In this document: positions 1 through 8,644 of the stretch, piece by piece
Numbering within the stretch: position 1 is the first letter of the stretch
Layout of the letters: every line of letters begins with the position of its first letter
NCBI GenBank assembly: GCA_964352815.1
Contig: CAYGTO010000013.1
Location: 1-44,836, forward strand
Source of the DNA: CAYGTO01 sp964352815
GTDB lineage: Bacteria; Pseudomonadota; Alphaproteobacteria; Rickettsiales; UBA3002
Direction: 5' to 3'
DNA length: 44,836 nt
Position numbers and translations under genes: made by a program
Notes under the pieces: generated by a model
Seen by the model: only the letters and a program-made list of their open reading frames with translations
What the model was told of the DNA's origin: nothing
Database searches by the model: none

Positions 1-2
1 GC

Positions 3-677
3 AAGGTTCAGCAGGCGATGGGTAACAGCGGCCGCGAAGCGAAGGGCCATGCGATCAACACGCTTCAGCAATGGGCGCAGGATAAAGCCGCATCGATTAT
101 GGATGACTTGGATCATCATTTCGGAAATCTCTCAGAGGAAGAGAAGAAAGACGTCGAGGGGCACATTAAATCAGCTCTCATGGCGGATACGCCTGAGGAG
201 CGTGATGCAGCGATTGACCGTGCAGTGGCGACAGCGAAGAAGGCTGATCCGAGTATTGATGAAGATGATTTACGAAACGATTTGAATAGCAGGGTTACGG
301 AAGCGGCACGCGAAAGAGATATGGGCGGAATCGCTGACGCAGCGCGCGATTTTAGTGATTCTGCGAGCCGCTCCGGTATGAGTAAAGACCAGCAAACCGA
401 AGCGATGGCCGATGCGTGGATGGCGGTGGCCAAGGTTCAGGCAGAGCAGGCGAGCACAGGTGCAGAGAAGGAATTTATTCATCAAGATGCTGGAAACTTT
501 GCAGAAAATGCTCAATTAGAAAAAAACAAAAATATAGATGTTGCGCTAAATATGACGTTAGACAGTACTTTTAGTACGCCTAAAAGATTTCCCTCTACTG
601 AAGTAGAACCAGAAACACTTTCTCCTAATATTTCCGCGAATCAAGCTGATAAGAACAATGATATATCAGTTGGTTAA
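3..677 (+). CDS. Unrecognised acidic helical protein, 5' truncated by window edge
   Basis: The reading frame is open to the first bases of the window and has no stop before the ATG at 18. That ATG has no ribosome binding site, so the true start is probably outside. The visible 224 residues are rich in Asp, Glu, Ala and Lys and look largely helical. From about residue 165 the sequence turns Asn/Ser/Thr-rich and less ordered. There is no Cys, no membrane segment and no motif I recognise. It lies just before a Pho-box promoter driving the next unknown gene, so it may belong to the same accessory group, but its own promoter cannot be seen. The frame is clear; the function is unknown. Confidence 0.6.
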   Translation, partial: KVQQAMGNSGREAKGHAINTLQQWAQDKAASIMDDLDHHFGNLSEEEKKDVEGHIKSALMADTPEERDAAIDRAVATAKKADPSIDEDDLRNDLNSRVTEAARERDMGGIADAARDFSDSASRSGMSKDQQTEAMADAWMAVAKVQAEQASTGAEKEFIHQDAGNFAENAQLEKNKNIDVALNMTLDSTFSTPKRFPSTEVEPETLSPNISANQADKNNDISVG

Positions 678-698
678 ATGATTTTTTTCTTCATTGAA

Positions 699-743
699 TT
701 GTCATAAAACTGTCACACTCAAGTCATAAATCTTCGCTATGAT
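699..743 (+). promoter_or_regulatory. Triple Pho box with -10 element (predicted PhoB promoter)
   Basis: Three heptamers, TTGTCAT (699), CTGTCAC (710) and AAGTCAT (721), recur at exactly 11-bp intervals. This is the phasing of PhoB half-sites. After the third 11-mer come 6 nt and then TATGAT at 738-743, a good -10 hexamer; the classical E. coli pstS promoter has the same spacing. No -35 is evident, as expected for a PhoB-activated promoter. The downstream gene has an AAGGAGG Shine-Dalgarno at 756-762. The repeats are seen directly; PhoB control is inferred. Confidence 0.8.
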
Positions 744-766
744 GCAGTATGCGTTAAGGAGGTTTT

Positions 767-1714
767 ATGACCGAAAGAAAAGAATTAGTGTTACCTGTTA
801 AAAGCCACGAAATTAAAATCGTAGACAGCTTGCGGAATGAGATTTTGGGTTATTCAATTTCTGAATACGTTACCACTGAAGATTTTGAAGCTGCTACAAC
901 AGAAGAAAAAGAAGCGAATAGCATTCCTACGAAAAATCCGCTAACTAAGAAACTTCTCTATAATATTTTGTACGGTACTCACAAAGAAATAACAGATATG
1001 CTCGTAGGAACAGATGGTAGCAATGGGAATCCTGTTACTCCAGCTGAACTTGCGACTATTACCGCAATTGATCTAGCTCAAGACGGGGAATTGGGGGACT
1101 ATCTACAAGATCGCATTAATTATCTCCTTGCCCACCCAGACCCTAAGATTAGGATGACATTGTCAGGAGTTATAGCTGATCCAAAATTTACATACCTAGG
1201 TGTATTATCTCATTTCTTGGATGGAAAAATGCCTCCTCCAGGTTTTGATGAAATTGCTTTGCCTACGCTGGGTGAAGAGGGGCAAACTATTCCAAAAGGG
1301 GCGACGGGCAGCCCTAGCGAAGTTCCTTATAAGTTAGAGGAAAACGCTCGCGATAGCATCAAAGCAAGAAGAGAATTGACAGATTTTGAACAAGCGTGCC
1401 TCGCTGCAAATGAAACTCGTACGATTAACGAAGTTGATTGGAGCAATGTCCCAGATACAGACCTTACCAATAGGCTTTTTGATGATAAGCACCCATCTGC
1501 GCAAGGAAAGACTCCAAGAGAGATGTACATAAGCGTACTGGGAGGAGAGGTGGGACTTGCTCTTGGCGAAGCTGCTAGGGTAGCTCGATGTTTGGGCGTT
1601 CAAACAGACCCTTCCAGAACAGAAAAACAAGAGGCTGGTCTCGCATTGGAGCACACTCTAGGATTGTTCTCTACCCCCCGCGTTGCTGAGCAAGAAGGGC
1701 AACAGCGTCAGTAG
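767..1714 (+). CDS. Unrecognised 315-aa protein behind a triple Pho box
   Basis: The start is well fixed by AAGGAGG four bases before the ATG and a Pho-box promoter 24 nt upstream. The protein appears soluble, with no signal peptide or membrane segment. A central Pro/Gly-rich stretch at about residues 160-190 separates two mainly helical halves. The N-terminal half has short Asp/Gly-rich turns (TDGSNGNP near residue 85); the C-terminal half contains GGEVGLALGEAARVARCLG, an Ala/Gly helix. I recognise no family. Codon use is more AT-rich than in nearby housekeeping genes, consistent with an accessory gene. The promoter suggests expression when phosphate is short. Its job is unknown; it could be cytosolic or exported by a leaderless route. 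Confidence 0.75.
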   Translation: MTERKELVLPVKSHEIKIVDSLRNEILGYSISEYVTTEDFEAATTEEKEANSIPTKNPLTKKLLYNILYGTHKEITDMLVGTDGSNGNPVTPAELATITAIDLAQDGELGDYLQDRINYLLAHPDPKIRMTLSGVIADPKFTYLGVLSHFLDGKMPPPGFDEIALPTLGEEGQTIPKGATGSPSEVPYKLEENARDSIKARRELTDFEQACLAANETRTINEVDWSNVPDTDLTNRLFDDKHPSAQGKTPREMYISVLGGEVGLALGEAARVARCLGVQTDPSRTEKQEAGLALEHTLGLFSTPRVAEQEGQQRQ

Positions 1715-1780
1715 GCTTTATACTGACAAGCGCCTACTCTTTAGCAGCGTAACCAAGCGTTGATTTTTTCTTATGTTAGA

Positions 1781-2410
1781 TTATCGCTGTGCCACTTTGG
1801 GACTATTCGCGGCGGCGCGCATGGTGTGCTCCACGATCTGATGCATCATTCCACGGTCAATTTCCGGAGCCACGCCGATCTTAGCGAGGGCATCGAACGC
1901 CTCATTGATTGCCAGCTCATGCTCCGCGCCGATGGTTGCATCGGTGACATGGCCATCGAATATTCTATGGCTATTCAAAGTGTCCGGAATATCTCGAAGT
2001 GCCTCAAACGTACCTGGTTTCATATCATAAAGTTCGGTCATGACTGCCACCGTCGCAGAATAAACGACTTCGGGCGCGAAGGGAGTGGAACCATTTTCCA
2101 TCTCATGTTTCGAGAGCCCAGTATCCAGGTTAATTCTGTATATCTCTTTTAATAACGTACCCTTTTGCGCGTGATCTAGAATGGCGGCAATCGCCATATC
2201 GTGTGGTTCATATGATTCGCCAAGGGGTGCTTGTGGCTGCTCGCCGCTAAGGATTGCGGTTAAATAGGCTTCGGATGTCGGGCTGTGGCCATAATTGGCT
2301 CTATTCTCCGCACGAATCATTTCCAGAATCTCGAGCTCATCCCTGCCAAGCTGCCGCACTGCCGCCTCGATGGGGGTGAGTGATGCTGTGATTTGATCTG
2401 GCTCTGCCAT
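1781..2410 (-). CDS. Unrecognised 209-aa protein behind a Pho box
   Basis: The frame also opens 8 codons earlier at 2434. The start at 2410 is preferred because AGAGGAC lies about 8 nt upstream and a possible -10 (TATTAT, 2433-2438) would place the transcript start just before it. The product (MAEPDQITAS...) is acidic and helical, without Cys, signal peptide or membrane span, and ends NSPKVAQR. No domain is recognisable. It converges with the 315-aa gene, 66 bp between stops, so the two Pho-box promoters at 0.7 and 2.5 kb face each other. The shared regulatory motif is the only functional clue. Confidence 0.7.
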   Translation of the reverse strand: MAEPDQITASLTPIEAAVRQLGRDELEILEMIRAENRANYGHSPTSEAYLTAILSGEQPQAPLGESYEPHDMAIAAILDHAQKGTLLKEIYRINLDTGLSKHEMENGSTPFAPEVVYSATVAVMTELYDMKPGTFEALRDIPDTLNSHRIFDGHVTDATIGAEHELAINEAFDALAKIGVAPEIDRGMMHQIVEHTMRAAANSPKVAQR

Positions 2411-2463
2411 AGTGATGTCCTCTGTCACATCCATAATATCAGCTTACGCCTCTTTTCATGGCG

Positions 2464-2485
2464 TGTGTGTGACAGTCTCATGACA
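2464..2485 (-). promoter_or_regulatory. Pho box (two 11-bp repeats) upstream of orf209
   Basis: On the minus strand TTGTCAT and CTGTCAC start exactly 11 bp apart (2485 and 2474), pointing toward the gene starting at 2410. This is the same motif and orientation as at other genes here. A possible -10 (TATTAT) lies 25 nt downstream, longer than at the best sites, so exact promoter geometry is uncertain. Confidence 0.7.
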
Positions 2486-2534
2486 ATTAGGCGCGTGGAT
2501 AACTAGGGCAGTGATCTGATATTCCTAAAGAATA

Positions 2535-2568
2535 TAAAAAAAGTGCCGCTGGGCGAACCATACGGCAC
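2535..2568 (-). terminator. Rho-independent terminator after ispH
   Basis: On the minus strand a GTGCCG/CGGCAC stem is followed by a run of seven or eight T. It lies about 105 nt past the ispH stop, in otherwise gene-free sequence, and would end the zapE-orf155-ispH transcript. Confidence 0.75.
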
Positions 2569-2674
2569 AATGAGGAGCTTAGATATGATTTAGAAGTAAT
2601 CTAAATGGGTTTACGCAGTGATGACGGCCATATTACGAATTGGTAAGGCTGTGAATAAGCTGAAAAAGGGGTGA

Positions 2675-3622
2675 TTAGGCAGCGATGTCGCGTAGCTCGC
2701 GCGGCAGATTAAAATGCACGGTTTCGTGAATGCCATCGAGGGTAGAGATGTTCACAGGGGCTTGGGTCTCAAGGTAGGCAATGACGCGCTGAACAAGCAG
2801 TTCGGGTGCAGAAGCGCCAGCCGTCAGGCCAATCGTGCGCACGCCCTTAAGCCATTCAGGGTCGATCGCTTCCGCATCATCAATCAAATAGGAGCACACG
2901 CCTTCTTCTTCGCCCAAATCACGCAGGCGATTCGAATTGGAGCTGTTTTTCGCGCCGACCACGAGCAGTAGGTCGACTTGTTTTGCTAAATCACGAACCG
3001 CATTCTGACGATTTTGCGTTGCGTAACAAATATCCTTCACTTCAGGCCCTTCAATAACAGGGAAGCGCTCTTTCAGAATATCGATGATCTCACGCGTATC
3101 GTCGACACTGAGTGTGGTCTGGGTGACATAGGCGAGTTTATCTGGGTTTGCAGGGATGATCTGGCGGGCCTCTTCCGCATCTTGCACGAGATAGACCTTA
3201 TTTACCCGGCCGCTCGTGCCTTCGACTTCCGGGTGCCCGGCATGGCCGATGAGAATAATGTCATGCCCTTCGCGCTCATAGCGTTTTGCTTGGTTATGGA
3301 CCTTAGTCACCAAAGGGCAGGTCGCATCCAGCACGGGAAGATCACGCAGCTTCGCGCTCCCCTCGACTTTCTCGGATACGCCATGCGCGCTAAATACGGT
3401 GACGCCGCCATCAGGGATTTCATCGACTTCTTTAACGAAGATCACCCCCTTGGCCTTCAAATCATCGACAACCCATTTATTATGCACGATCTCGTGGCGC
3501 ACATACACAGGCGCGCCATATTTCACGAGTGCCTTTTCGACGATTTCAATCGCACGTTCCACACCAGCACAAAAACCGCGCGGTTGGGCAAGAATAACGT
3601 TGAGAGCAGCGCTTTGATTCAT
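2675..3622 (-). CDS. ispH: 4-hydroxy-3-methylbut-2-enyl diphosphate reductase (IspH/LytB)
   Basis: This enzyme catalyses the last step of the non-mevalonate isoprenoid pathway, reducing HMBPP to IPP and DMAPP with a 4Fe-4S cluster. The three cluster cysteines are visible in RGFCAGVERA near residue 18, DATCPLVTKVH near residue 100 and DICYATQNRQ near residue 200. The substrate-binding motif FSAHGVS and the C-terminal TAGASAPELLV are also present. At 315 aa it has the usual length. It follows orf155 by 44 nt and is probably the last gene of a minus-strand unit starting at zapE, with a terminator about 105 nt downstream. Family assignment is secure. Confidence 0.97.
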   Translation of the reverse strand: MNQSAALNVILAQPRGFCAGVERAIEIVEKALVKYGAPVYVRHEIVHNKWVVDDLKAKGVIFVKEVDEIPDGGVTVFSAHGVSEKVEGSAKLRDLPVLDATCPLVTKVHNQAKRYEREGHDIILIGHAGHPEVEGTSGRVNKVYLVQDAEEARQIIPANPDKLAYVTQTTLSVDDTREIIDILKERFPVIEGPEVKDICYATQNRQNAVRDLAKQVDLLLVVGAKNSSNSNRLRDLGEEEGVCSYLIDDAEAIDPEWLKGVRTIGLTAGASAPELLVQRVIAYLETQAPVNISTLDGIHETVHFNLPRELRDIAA

Positions 3623-3666
3623 GCTGCATTGCTAACGCGTTTTTGGCACTGAGTAAACCGAAAAGG

Positions 3667-4134
3667 CTAGAGCTTATAGAGGCTATACTCAATATCTTCT
3701 TCAAAAATGAAGAGCAATGGAATTAGCTGATCCTTATGTTCTTCCGCCAGCCCTTCGCTGTAAAACACGTTTTCTCCTTCACGTGAAAGCGACGAGCCGT
3801 CGGCGAAATCGATAAAAATGATGTCACCGCTGGCTCTAAAGGAGGTGAACAGATCCATATCATAGTTTTCTTTGAAGCTCTGGACTTCGCTGTCATGTTC
3901 AGCTAGCCAGGCGATGGCGCTTTTCCCTGATGCTTCTTCAATATCGTAGCCTTTTACAATATAGGAGCCATCACGAAACCCAATGGTCGTAACGCTACCA
4001 TCATGAGAATATTTCGCTGTTTTAGGTAGTGTGTGTTTGATATCGGCATAAAACGGCTCTAGCCATGGCAGGTTGCCATTTGCATTAGCGATGGTTGCAA
4101 TGAGCGCTAAAAAAACAAAAACAAATAGTTTCAT
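3667..4134 (-). CDS. Small secreted protein of unknown function (155 aa)
   Basis: The first 18 residues (MKLFVFVFLALIATIANA) form a clear Sec signal peptide ending in an A-N-A cleavage site. The mature part, about 137 aa, is acidic and probably beta-rich, with no Cys and no lipobox, so it should be a soluble periplasmic protein. AGGAGGAAAT directly before the ATG confirms the start. It sits between zapE and ispH with gaps of 38 and 44 nt, suggesting co-transcription, but the neighbours do not reveal its function. I recognise no family. Confidence 0.8.
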   Translation of the reverse strand: MKLFVFVFLALIATIANANGNLPWLEPFYADIKHTLPKTAKYSHDGSVTTIGFRDGSYIVKGYDIEEASGKSAIAWLAEHDSEVQSFKENYDMDLFTSFRASGDIIFIDFADGSSLSREGENVFYSEGLAEEHKDQLIPLLFIFEEDIEYSLYKL

Positions 4135-4172
4135 ATTTCCTCCTTATTTCAATGTGCTTAGGCTACGCCTTT

Positions 4173-5303
4173 TTAGCCCTGGTGTAAACCGCTCAGATAC
4201 TCTTCAGACTGCATCTCGATTAACCGTGATACGGTTCGCTCAAACTCAAAGCTCCCATCGCCTGATAGGTAGAGTGCATTAGGTGAGGTGGCGGCACTAC
4301 AAATCAAAATCGTGTTACAATCATAGAGTGCGTCAATCAATGTTACGAAGCGCTTGGCTTCGTTGCGGTATTCCGGAGTGAGAAGCGGAATATCTTGCAG
4401 AAACACAATGTGAAAGATTTTGGCGATCTCGAGATAGTCCTCAGCGCCAAGCGCACGGGCGCAGAGCTCATCAAAGGTACACCAGGCGATATCATTACAT
4501 GTCTTATCAAGTGTAAGAGTTCGTCCACGAAGATTCAGTGTAAAAGGGTGTGACTCAGCGCATTGCGATAGGCTGCTATATAACTCTTGTAGTTTTTCTA
4601 TGGCTTTGTCATCTGTAGGCGTGAAATATACTTGTTTGAAGGATTGCATTTGCTGCATTCGATAATCAGTAGGGCTAACGAGCTGCAAAACCTCCATATG
4701 TCTTTCGATTAACTCGATAAATTTCTCGAACTGATCGCGTTGAAGCCCACCTTGATACAAATCCGATGGCGGGCGATTTGAGGTAAACACCACTATAACA
4801 CCAGCCTTAAAGAGCGCAGTGAAAAGTTGCGCTAAGATCATCGCATCTGTAATATCGTGGACTTGAAGCTCATCAAGGCATAGCAGCTCCGTATTCACCA
4901 CAATCTCATCGGCGATGTATTGCATCAGATTTTGGCCATCTTTTTCACTGCGCAGCTCATGAATGCGTTTGTGAATATCAATCATGAAAGCATGAAAATG
5001 ATAACGCTTTTTTTGTGATGTTTCGGCAGATTTATAGAACATATCCATGAGCATGGTTTTGCCACGCCCAACACCTCCCCATAAATACAGACCGCATTGC
5101 TCTGGAAGAGCATGTTCATTCCCTTTTCCTTTGAGCAGACGGTACATGGCGGAGCGATGCTTGACCCGGTCACGGGTTTGCGTAAGCTCATATACACGGT
5201 CCAATGCCTCCACCGCCGCTTGCTGTGCTGGGTCAGGCGTGAGGGTGCCTTGTTCTAACAAATGTTGGTATTGACCAATAAATTGCGCGGGAATATCACA
5301 CAT
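4173..5303 (-). CDS. zapE: Cell division protein ZapE (AFG1-like ATPase)
   Basis: This is a P-loop ATPase of the AFG1/ZapE family; in E. coli ZapE binds FtsZ and helps constrict the Z-ring under stress. Walker A is GGVGRGKT at about residues 76-83, Walker B is LLCLDELQVHDITDA near residue 140, and VVFTSNRPPSDLY is the sensor region typical of the family. At 376 aa it matches the usual length. The Shine-Dalgarno (AAGAG) is weak. It is divergent from panC across about 115 bp and likely leads the unit zapE-orf155-ispH. In many alphaproteobacteria zapE sits near TCA-cycle genes; here it does not. Confidence 0.92.
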   Translation of the reverse strand: MCDIPAQFIGQYQHLLEQGTLTPDPAQQAAVEALDRVYELTQTRDRVKHRSAMYRLLKGKGNEHALPEQCGLYLWGGVGRGKTMLMDMFYKSAETSQKKRYHFHAFMIDIHKRIHELRSEKDGQNLMQYIADEIVVNTELLCLDELQVHDITDAMILAQLFTALFKAGVIVVFTSNRPPSDLYQGGLQRDQFEKFIELIERHMEVLQLVSPTDYRMQQMQSFKQVYFTPTDDKAIEKLQELYSSLSQCAESHPFTLNLRGRTLTLDKTCNDIAWCTFDELCARALGAEDYLEIAKIFHIVFLQDIPLLTPEYRNEAKRFVTLIDALYDCNTILICSAATSPNALYLSGDGSFEFERTVSRLIEMQSEEYLSGLHQG

Positions 5304-5419
5304 GCGTTACTCTTACGAGATCGGACACGACCCTTCAAGCAGAGTTACAGTTTTTTTAGTAGGGTCAATAAGAGAAAAGCTCTTGATACAACAGTGTCTT
5401 AATGCGATGCTCACGCGCC

Positions 5420-6268
5420 ATGGTAGAAACAAAATATAGCGCAGCCGAAATTCATGCGCAAAGCATGCTCTGGCGTATGCAGGGTAAAACGATTGGTCTG
5501 GTGCCGACAATGGGTGCGCTGCATGCAGGGCATTTGTCGTTGATTCGCGAAGCTGTGAAAATTTGTGATAAGGTGATTATCAGTATTTTCGTGAATCCAA
5601 TGCAATTCCGGGCGGGCGAAGATTTTGATGCTTATCCACGTACGCTCGATGAAGACCGCGAAAAAATTGCAGCGCTCGGTTTCGAAGACATGCTCGTGGT
5701 TTATACCCCCGAAGCGAGCGAAATCTATCCGCGAGGCTTTGCGACAAGCGTCTCAGTAAAGGGGCTGACAGAAGTGCTTTGCGGTGCTTCTCGACCTGGA
5801 CACTTCGATGGGGTGGCAACCATCGTTACGAAATTACTCGTTCAAACTTCCCCAGGCTATGCCTTTTTCGGTGAAAAAGATTATCAACAGCTGCTCGTAG
5901 TTCGCCGCTTAGCGAAGGATCTCAATATTCAATGTGAGATTGTCGGCTGCCCCATTGTGCGTGAAATGGATGGGCTCGCCATGTCTTCGCGCAATGCTTA
6001 TCTTTCCTCACAGGAGCGCAGCATTGCCCCGATTCTCTATCAAACGCTGAATGATGTCGCAGAGCCCATCCGCAGCGGCATTCATGTCGCGACGGCATTG
6101 GAAGCGGGTAAAGATGCGTTAGCCATTGCCGGCTTTGATCCGATTGATTATTTTGACTATCGAACGTCGACAACATTAGAAAAGCTCGACCGTTATGAGC
6201 CGGGGGGGCGTTTGCTAGCGGCGGCGCATCTTTGCGGAACGCGGTTAATCGATAATTGTGAGGTATAA
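5420..6268 (+). CDS. panC: Pantothenate synthetase
   Basis: PanC joins pantoate and beta-alanine using ATP, the final step of pantothenate (coenzyme A precursor) synthesis. The HIGH-like nucleotide-binding motif is in VPTMGALHAGHLSLI, and the second signature is MDGLAMSSRNAYLSSQER. The frame also opens at 5402, but the ATG at 5420 places the VPTMG motif 27 residues in, as in known PanC proteins; neither start has a good Shine-Dalgarno. It is 282 aa from this start. Its stop shares a base with the pyrE start (TAATG), so the two are translationally coupled. No panB or panD is in the window. Confidence 0.95.
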   Translation: MVETKYSAAEIHAQSMLWRMQGKTIGLVPTMGALHAGHLSLIREAVKICDKVIISIFVNPMQFRAGEDFDAYPRTLDEDREKIAALGFEDMLVVYTPEASEIYPRGFATSVSVKGLTEVLCGASRPGHFDGVATIVTKLLVQTSPGYAFFGEKDYQQLLVVRRLAKDLNIQCEIVGCPIVREMDGLAMSSRNAYLSSQERSIAPILYQTLNDVAEPIRSGIHVATALEAGKDALAIAGFDPIDYFDYRTSTTLEKLDRYEPGGRLLAAAHLCGTRLIDNCEV

Positions 6269-6864
6269 TGGATAAAAAGGAACTGCTTGCTGAATTTGAA
6301 GCCGCTGAGGCGATTCTTAAAGGGCATTTTATTCTTTCCTCGGGGCTTCACAGCGATACCTACCTGCAATGCGCGCGGGTGATGATGGAGCCGGCGCGCG
6401 GGGAAAAGCTATGCCAGGTGCTTGCCGATAAGGTCTGCAACCATTTAACCGCATCAGAGAAACGCATCGATATGGTGGTTGCGCCGGCCATGGGCGGTGT
6501 GGTGGTTGGCTATGAAATGGGAAGGCAACTCAATGTTCCGACGATTTTTTGCGAACGTGTCGATGGCTCGTTTCAGCTGCGCCGCGGCTTTGCGATAGAG
6601 AAGGGGGCGAATATCTTGCTTCTTGAAGATGTGGTGACAACGGGTAAATCATCGCTCGAAACCGTGAAATGCGTGAGCGATGCGGGTGGAAATGTGATTG
6701 CGGAAGCCTGCCTTGTCGACCGCTCGAATGGCGATCATCAATTGCCCTTCCCGCTGATTTCACTGCTTGAAATCGATGTCAAAACCTTCGATTCCGATAA
6801 TGTACCCAAGAAGCTAGAGGGTGTTCCGGCGATCAAGCCAGGGAGTAGGCATCTGGCGAAGTAG
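6268..6864 (+). CDS. pyrE: Orotate phosphoribosyltransferase
   Basis: PyrE transfers ribose-5-phosphate from PRPP to orotate, making OMP in pyrimidine synthesis. The PRPP-binding motif LLLEDVVTTGKSS is at about residues 115-127, and the N-terminal part HFILSSGLHSDTYLQ is typical. At 198 aa it has normal length for the short bacterial type. The start overlaps the panC stop by one base. The last 32 bp overlap the convergent lipase gene, so the two transcripts run into each other. Confidence 0.95.
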   Translation: MDKKELLAEFEAAEAILKGHFILSSGLHSDTYLQCARVMMEPARGEKLCQVLADKVCNHLTASEKRIDMVVAPAMGGVVVGYEMGRQLNVPTIFCERVDGSFQLRRGFAIEKGANILLLEDVVTTGKSSLETVKCVSDAGGNVIAEACLVDRSNGDHQLPFPLISLLEIDVKTFDSDNVPKKLEGVPAIKPGSRHLAK

Positions 6865-7999
6865 AAAGCAGGGGAGCAATAATTTCTGCGGCTTCGATAT
6901 GCGGTCCAGGCTCTCTCGTTTCCGGCGTTACTTTCTGTTTAGGCTCATAAACACGTATATTACTCTCTTCTGCCTCATTTCTTACGAATTTAGCCACTTT
7001 TTTATGTGAAACGATCTGGTGGCGTCGTAAGGGAGTTCGCCCAGCCGTTCTAATTTTTTCTTCTAAATCACTCACTAACACTTTGATATGCGGTTGTTCG
7101 TGGAGTTCGGCATAGCCATATTTCTCATTCGTATCTTTTCCTTCAAAGCGGTTCTTGTCTGTGTAGTAAATCACCGCTACACCACCATGAATACGCCTCG
7201 TATCCCCTGAGTTTCCTCTAAGCCATGTTAGTGGGCTGTCTGGATTGTGAGTCGCTCCGGCAAAAATATCCCTATCAATGGCGAAGCGTAAGTAGGGACC
7301 ATTGAGCCGTTTCTCAAGAGCCTCATTAAACTCGCCATTCCCTGTCCGCGGCTGAGCAAATGTGAAGAGTCCATCAATCTTTGCCTCAGGGCTACTTTCA
7401 AGATATTTTGCTGTAAATGCACATGCGATCATACCGCCCAGTGAATGGCCTGTGATTGATATCGCTGCATTTGGGTGGGCCTTTGTCATCGTTACTAACT
7501 CTGAGCGCATTGCCTCATAAAAATTAGTCTCGCTTTCATATCGACTATCTTCCGGGTAGTCAGGGACTGTCTCAAGCGTATCCATAGCAACTTTACTGAT
7601 TTTTCCGCCTAAAGGAGCGTCGACAGGGCTGTCAAACAATGCAATATTGGTTGCCCTAAGAATTTCATCAGGTTTGAGATTGCCAATTTTTTTAAGTATC
7701 TTCTTTGCAGCATACCACTTCACGTCTCCTTGACTATGCGGTTTAGCGAGGCGTGAGCCGCGAAAGGCCACAATGATTTGTTCATCATTGGCGATAATTA
7801 TCCCGATCATCCCCTCATTTCTGAAACAAATACGGTCAAACTTTTTCAAGAATTTCTTATTATCTTTACGCGATGAGAGGGCAAGATTATCTGAATAGGC
7901 CAAATCACAGAGGCGTGATAAAAGGTGTATAAGATCGGTTTGAACCCGGCATGCCGGCTTACCAGATTTTGCTGGAATATCTAAATATGCTAACCCCAT
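6833..7999 (-). CDS. Class 3 (fungal-type) lipase-like alpha/beta hydrolase
   Basis: The nucleophile elbow GHSLGG lies at about residues 184-189 (Ser186), preceded by VAFRGSR near residue 80, the oxyanion-strand motif of the Lipase_3 family. Together they indicate a serine hydrolase on acylglycerols or phospholipids. The 388-aa length includes a basic C-terminal tail of about 90 residues outside the catalytic fold. No signal peptide is visible at the N-terminus (MGLAYLDIPAKSG), so the protein is cytosolic or leaderless. A moderate AAAGAAG precedes the ATG. The 3' end overlaps pyrE. Lipase_3 proteins are sporadic in bacteria and some are secreted effectors, but nothing here proves that. Confidence 0.82.
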   Translation of the reverse strand: MGLAYLDIPAKSGKPACRVQTDLIHLLSRLCDLAYSDNLALSSRKDNKKFLKKFDRICFRNEGMIGIIIANDEQIIVAFRGSRLAKPHSQGDVKWYAAKKILKKIGNLKPDEILRATNIALFDSPVDAPLGGKISKVAMDTLETVPDYPEDSRYESETNFYEAMRSELVTMTKAHPNAAISITGHSLGGMIACAFTAKYLESSPEAKIDGLFTFAQPRTGNGEFNEALEKRLNGPYLRFAIDRDIFAGATHNPDSPLTWLRGNSGDTRRIHGGVAVIYYTDKNRFEGKDTNEKYGYAELHEQPHIKVLVSDLEEKIRTAGRTPLRRHQIVSHKKVAKFVRNEAEESNIRVYEPKQKVTPETREPGPHIEAAEIIAPLLSTSPDAYSLA

Positions 8000-8057
8000 G
8001 CTTCTTTACTACGCAATCGCAGAGGCGTTGTGCATTAAACTTTTATGACATTATACA

Positions 8058-8597
8058 CTAAACAATGGCAGGAGAGACCACCATAATAGCCTGGCGACCT
8101 TCCATTTTCGGCTCATTCTCAATTTTGATCTTCTCGCCCAGCTCCTCTTTGACACGGGTCAACACCTGCATCCCAAGGTCTTGGTGGGCCATTTCACGGC
8201 CGCGGAAACGCAGTGTGATCTTCACCTTATCGCCATGATCAAGGAACTTATGGACCTGCTTCATCTTGGTCTCAAAATCATGCGTATCAATATTCGGACG
8301 CAGCTTCACTTCCTTCAACGTCACGGTCTTTTGCTTCTTTTTAGCTTCGCTAGCTTTCTTTTGCGCCTGATATTTATATTTTCCGTAATCGAGAATTTTG
8401 CAAACCGGCGGCTCGGCGTTGGGTGAAATTTCAACAAGATCGAGCTTCGCTTCTTTTGCGCGTGACAAGCCTTCAGAGATGGAAACCACTCCGGCCATGT
8501 CACCATTTTCATCTACTAAGCGGATTTTTTCAGCAGTAATTTCGCTGTTTACTCGCGGCTCATCTGAATTCTTCTTGGGAGAATAGCGCGAGTTCAT
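8058..8597 (-). CDS. infC: Translation initiation factor IF-3
   Basis: IF-3 binds the 30S subunit and checks start-codon pairing. The N-terminal domain (RVNSEITAEKIRLVDENGD), the linker signature EPPVCKILDYGKYKYQAQKK and the C-terminal domain with LRFRGREMAH are all visible. At 179 aa it has the usual length. It lies 47 bp downstream of thrS, the common thrS-infC order. An ATG start is used here rather than the rare AUU-type start known from E. coli infC. Confidence 0.96.
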   Translation of the reverse strand: MNSRYSPKKNSDEPRVNSEITAEKIRLVDENGDMAGVVSISEGLSRAKEAKLDLVEISPNAEPPVCKILDYGKYKYQAQKKASEAKKKQKTVTLKEVKLRPNIDTHDFETKMKQVHKFLDHGDKVKITLRFRGREMAHQDLGMQVLTRVKEELGEKIKIENEPKMEGRQAIMVVSPAIV

Positions 8598-8644
8598 TTA
8601 GTCTTCGTCATGTGTTTAGTTGGCTCCATTAATACGTTATAGCC

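Noticed and set aside
1760..2152. 130-aa plus-strand frame
   Set aside because: Shadow of the minus-strand orf209, which has a ribosome site and promoter.
8030..8051. Possible Pho box upstream of the lipase gene (ATGTCAT then GTTTAAT)
   Set aside because: Only one half-site is good and no -10 follows at a sensible distance.
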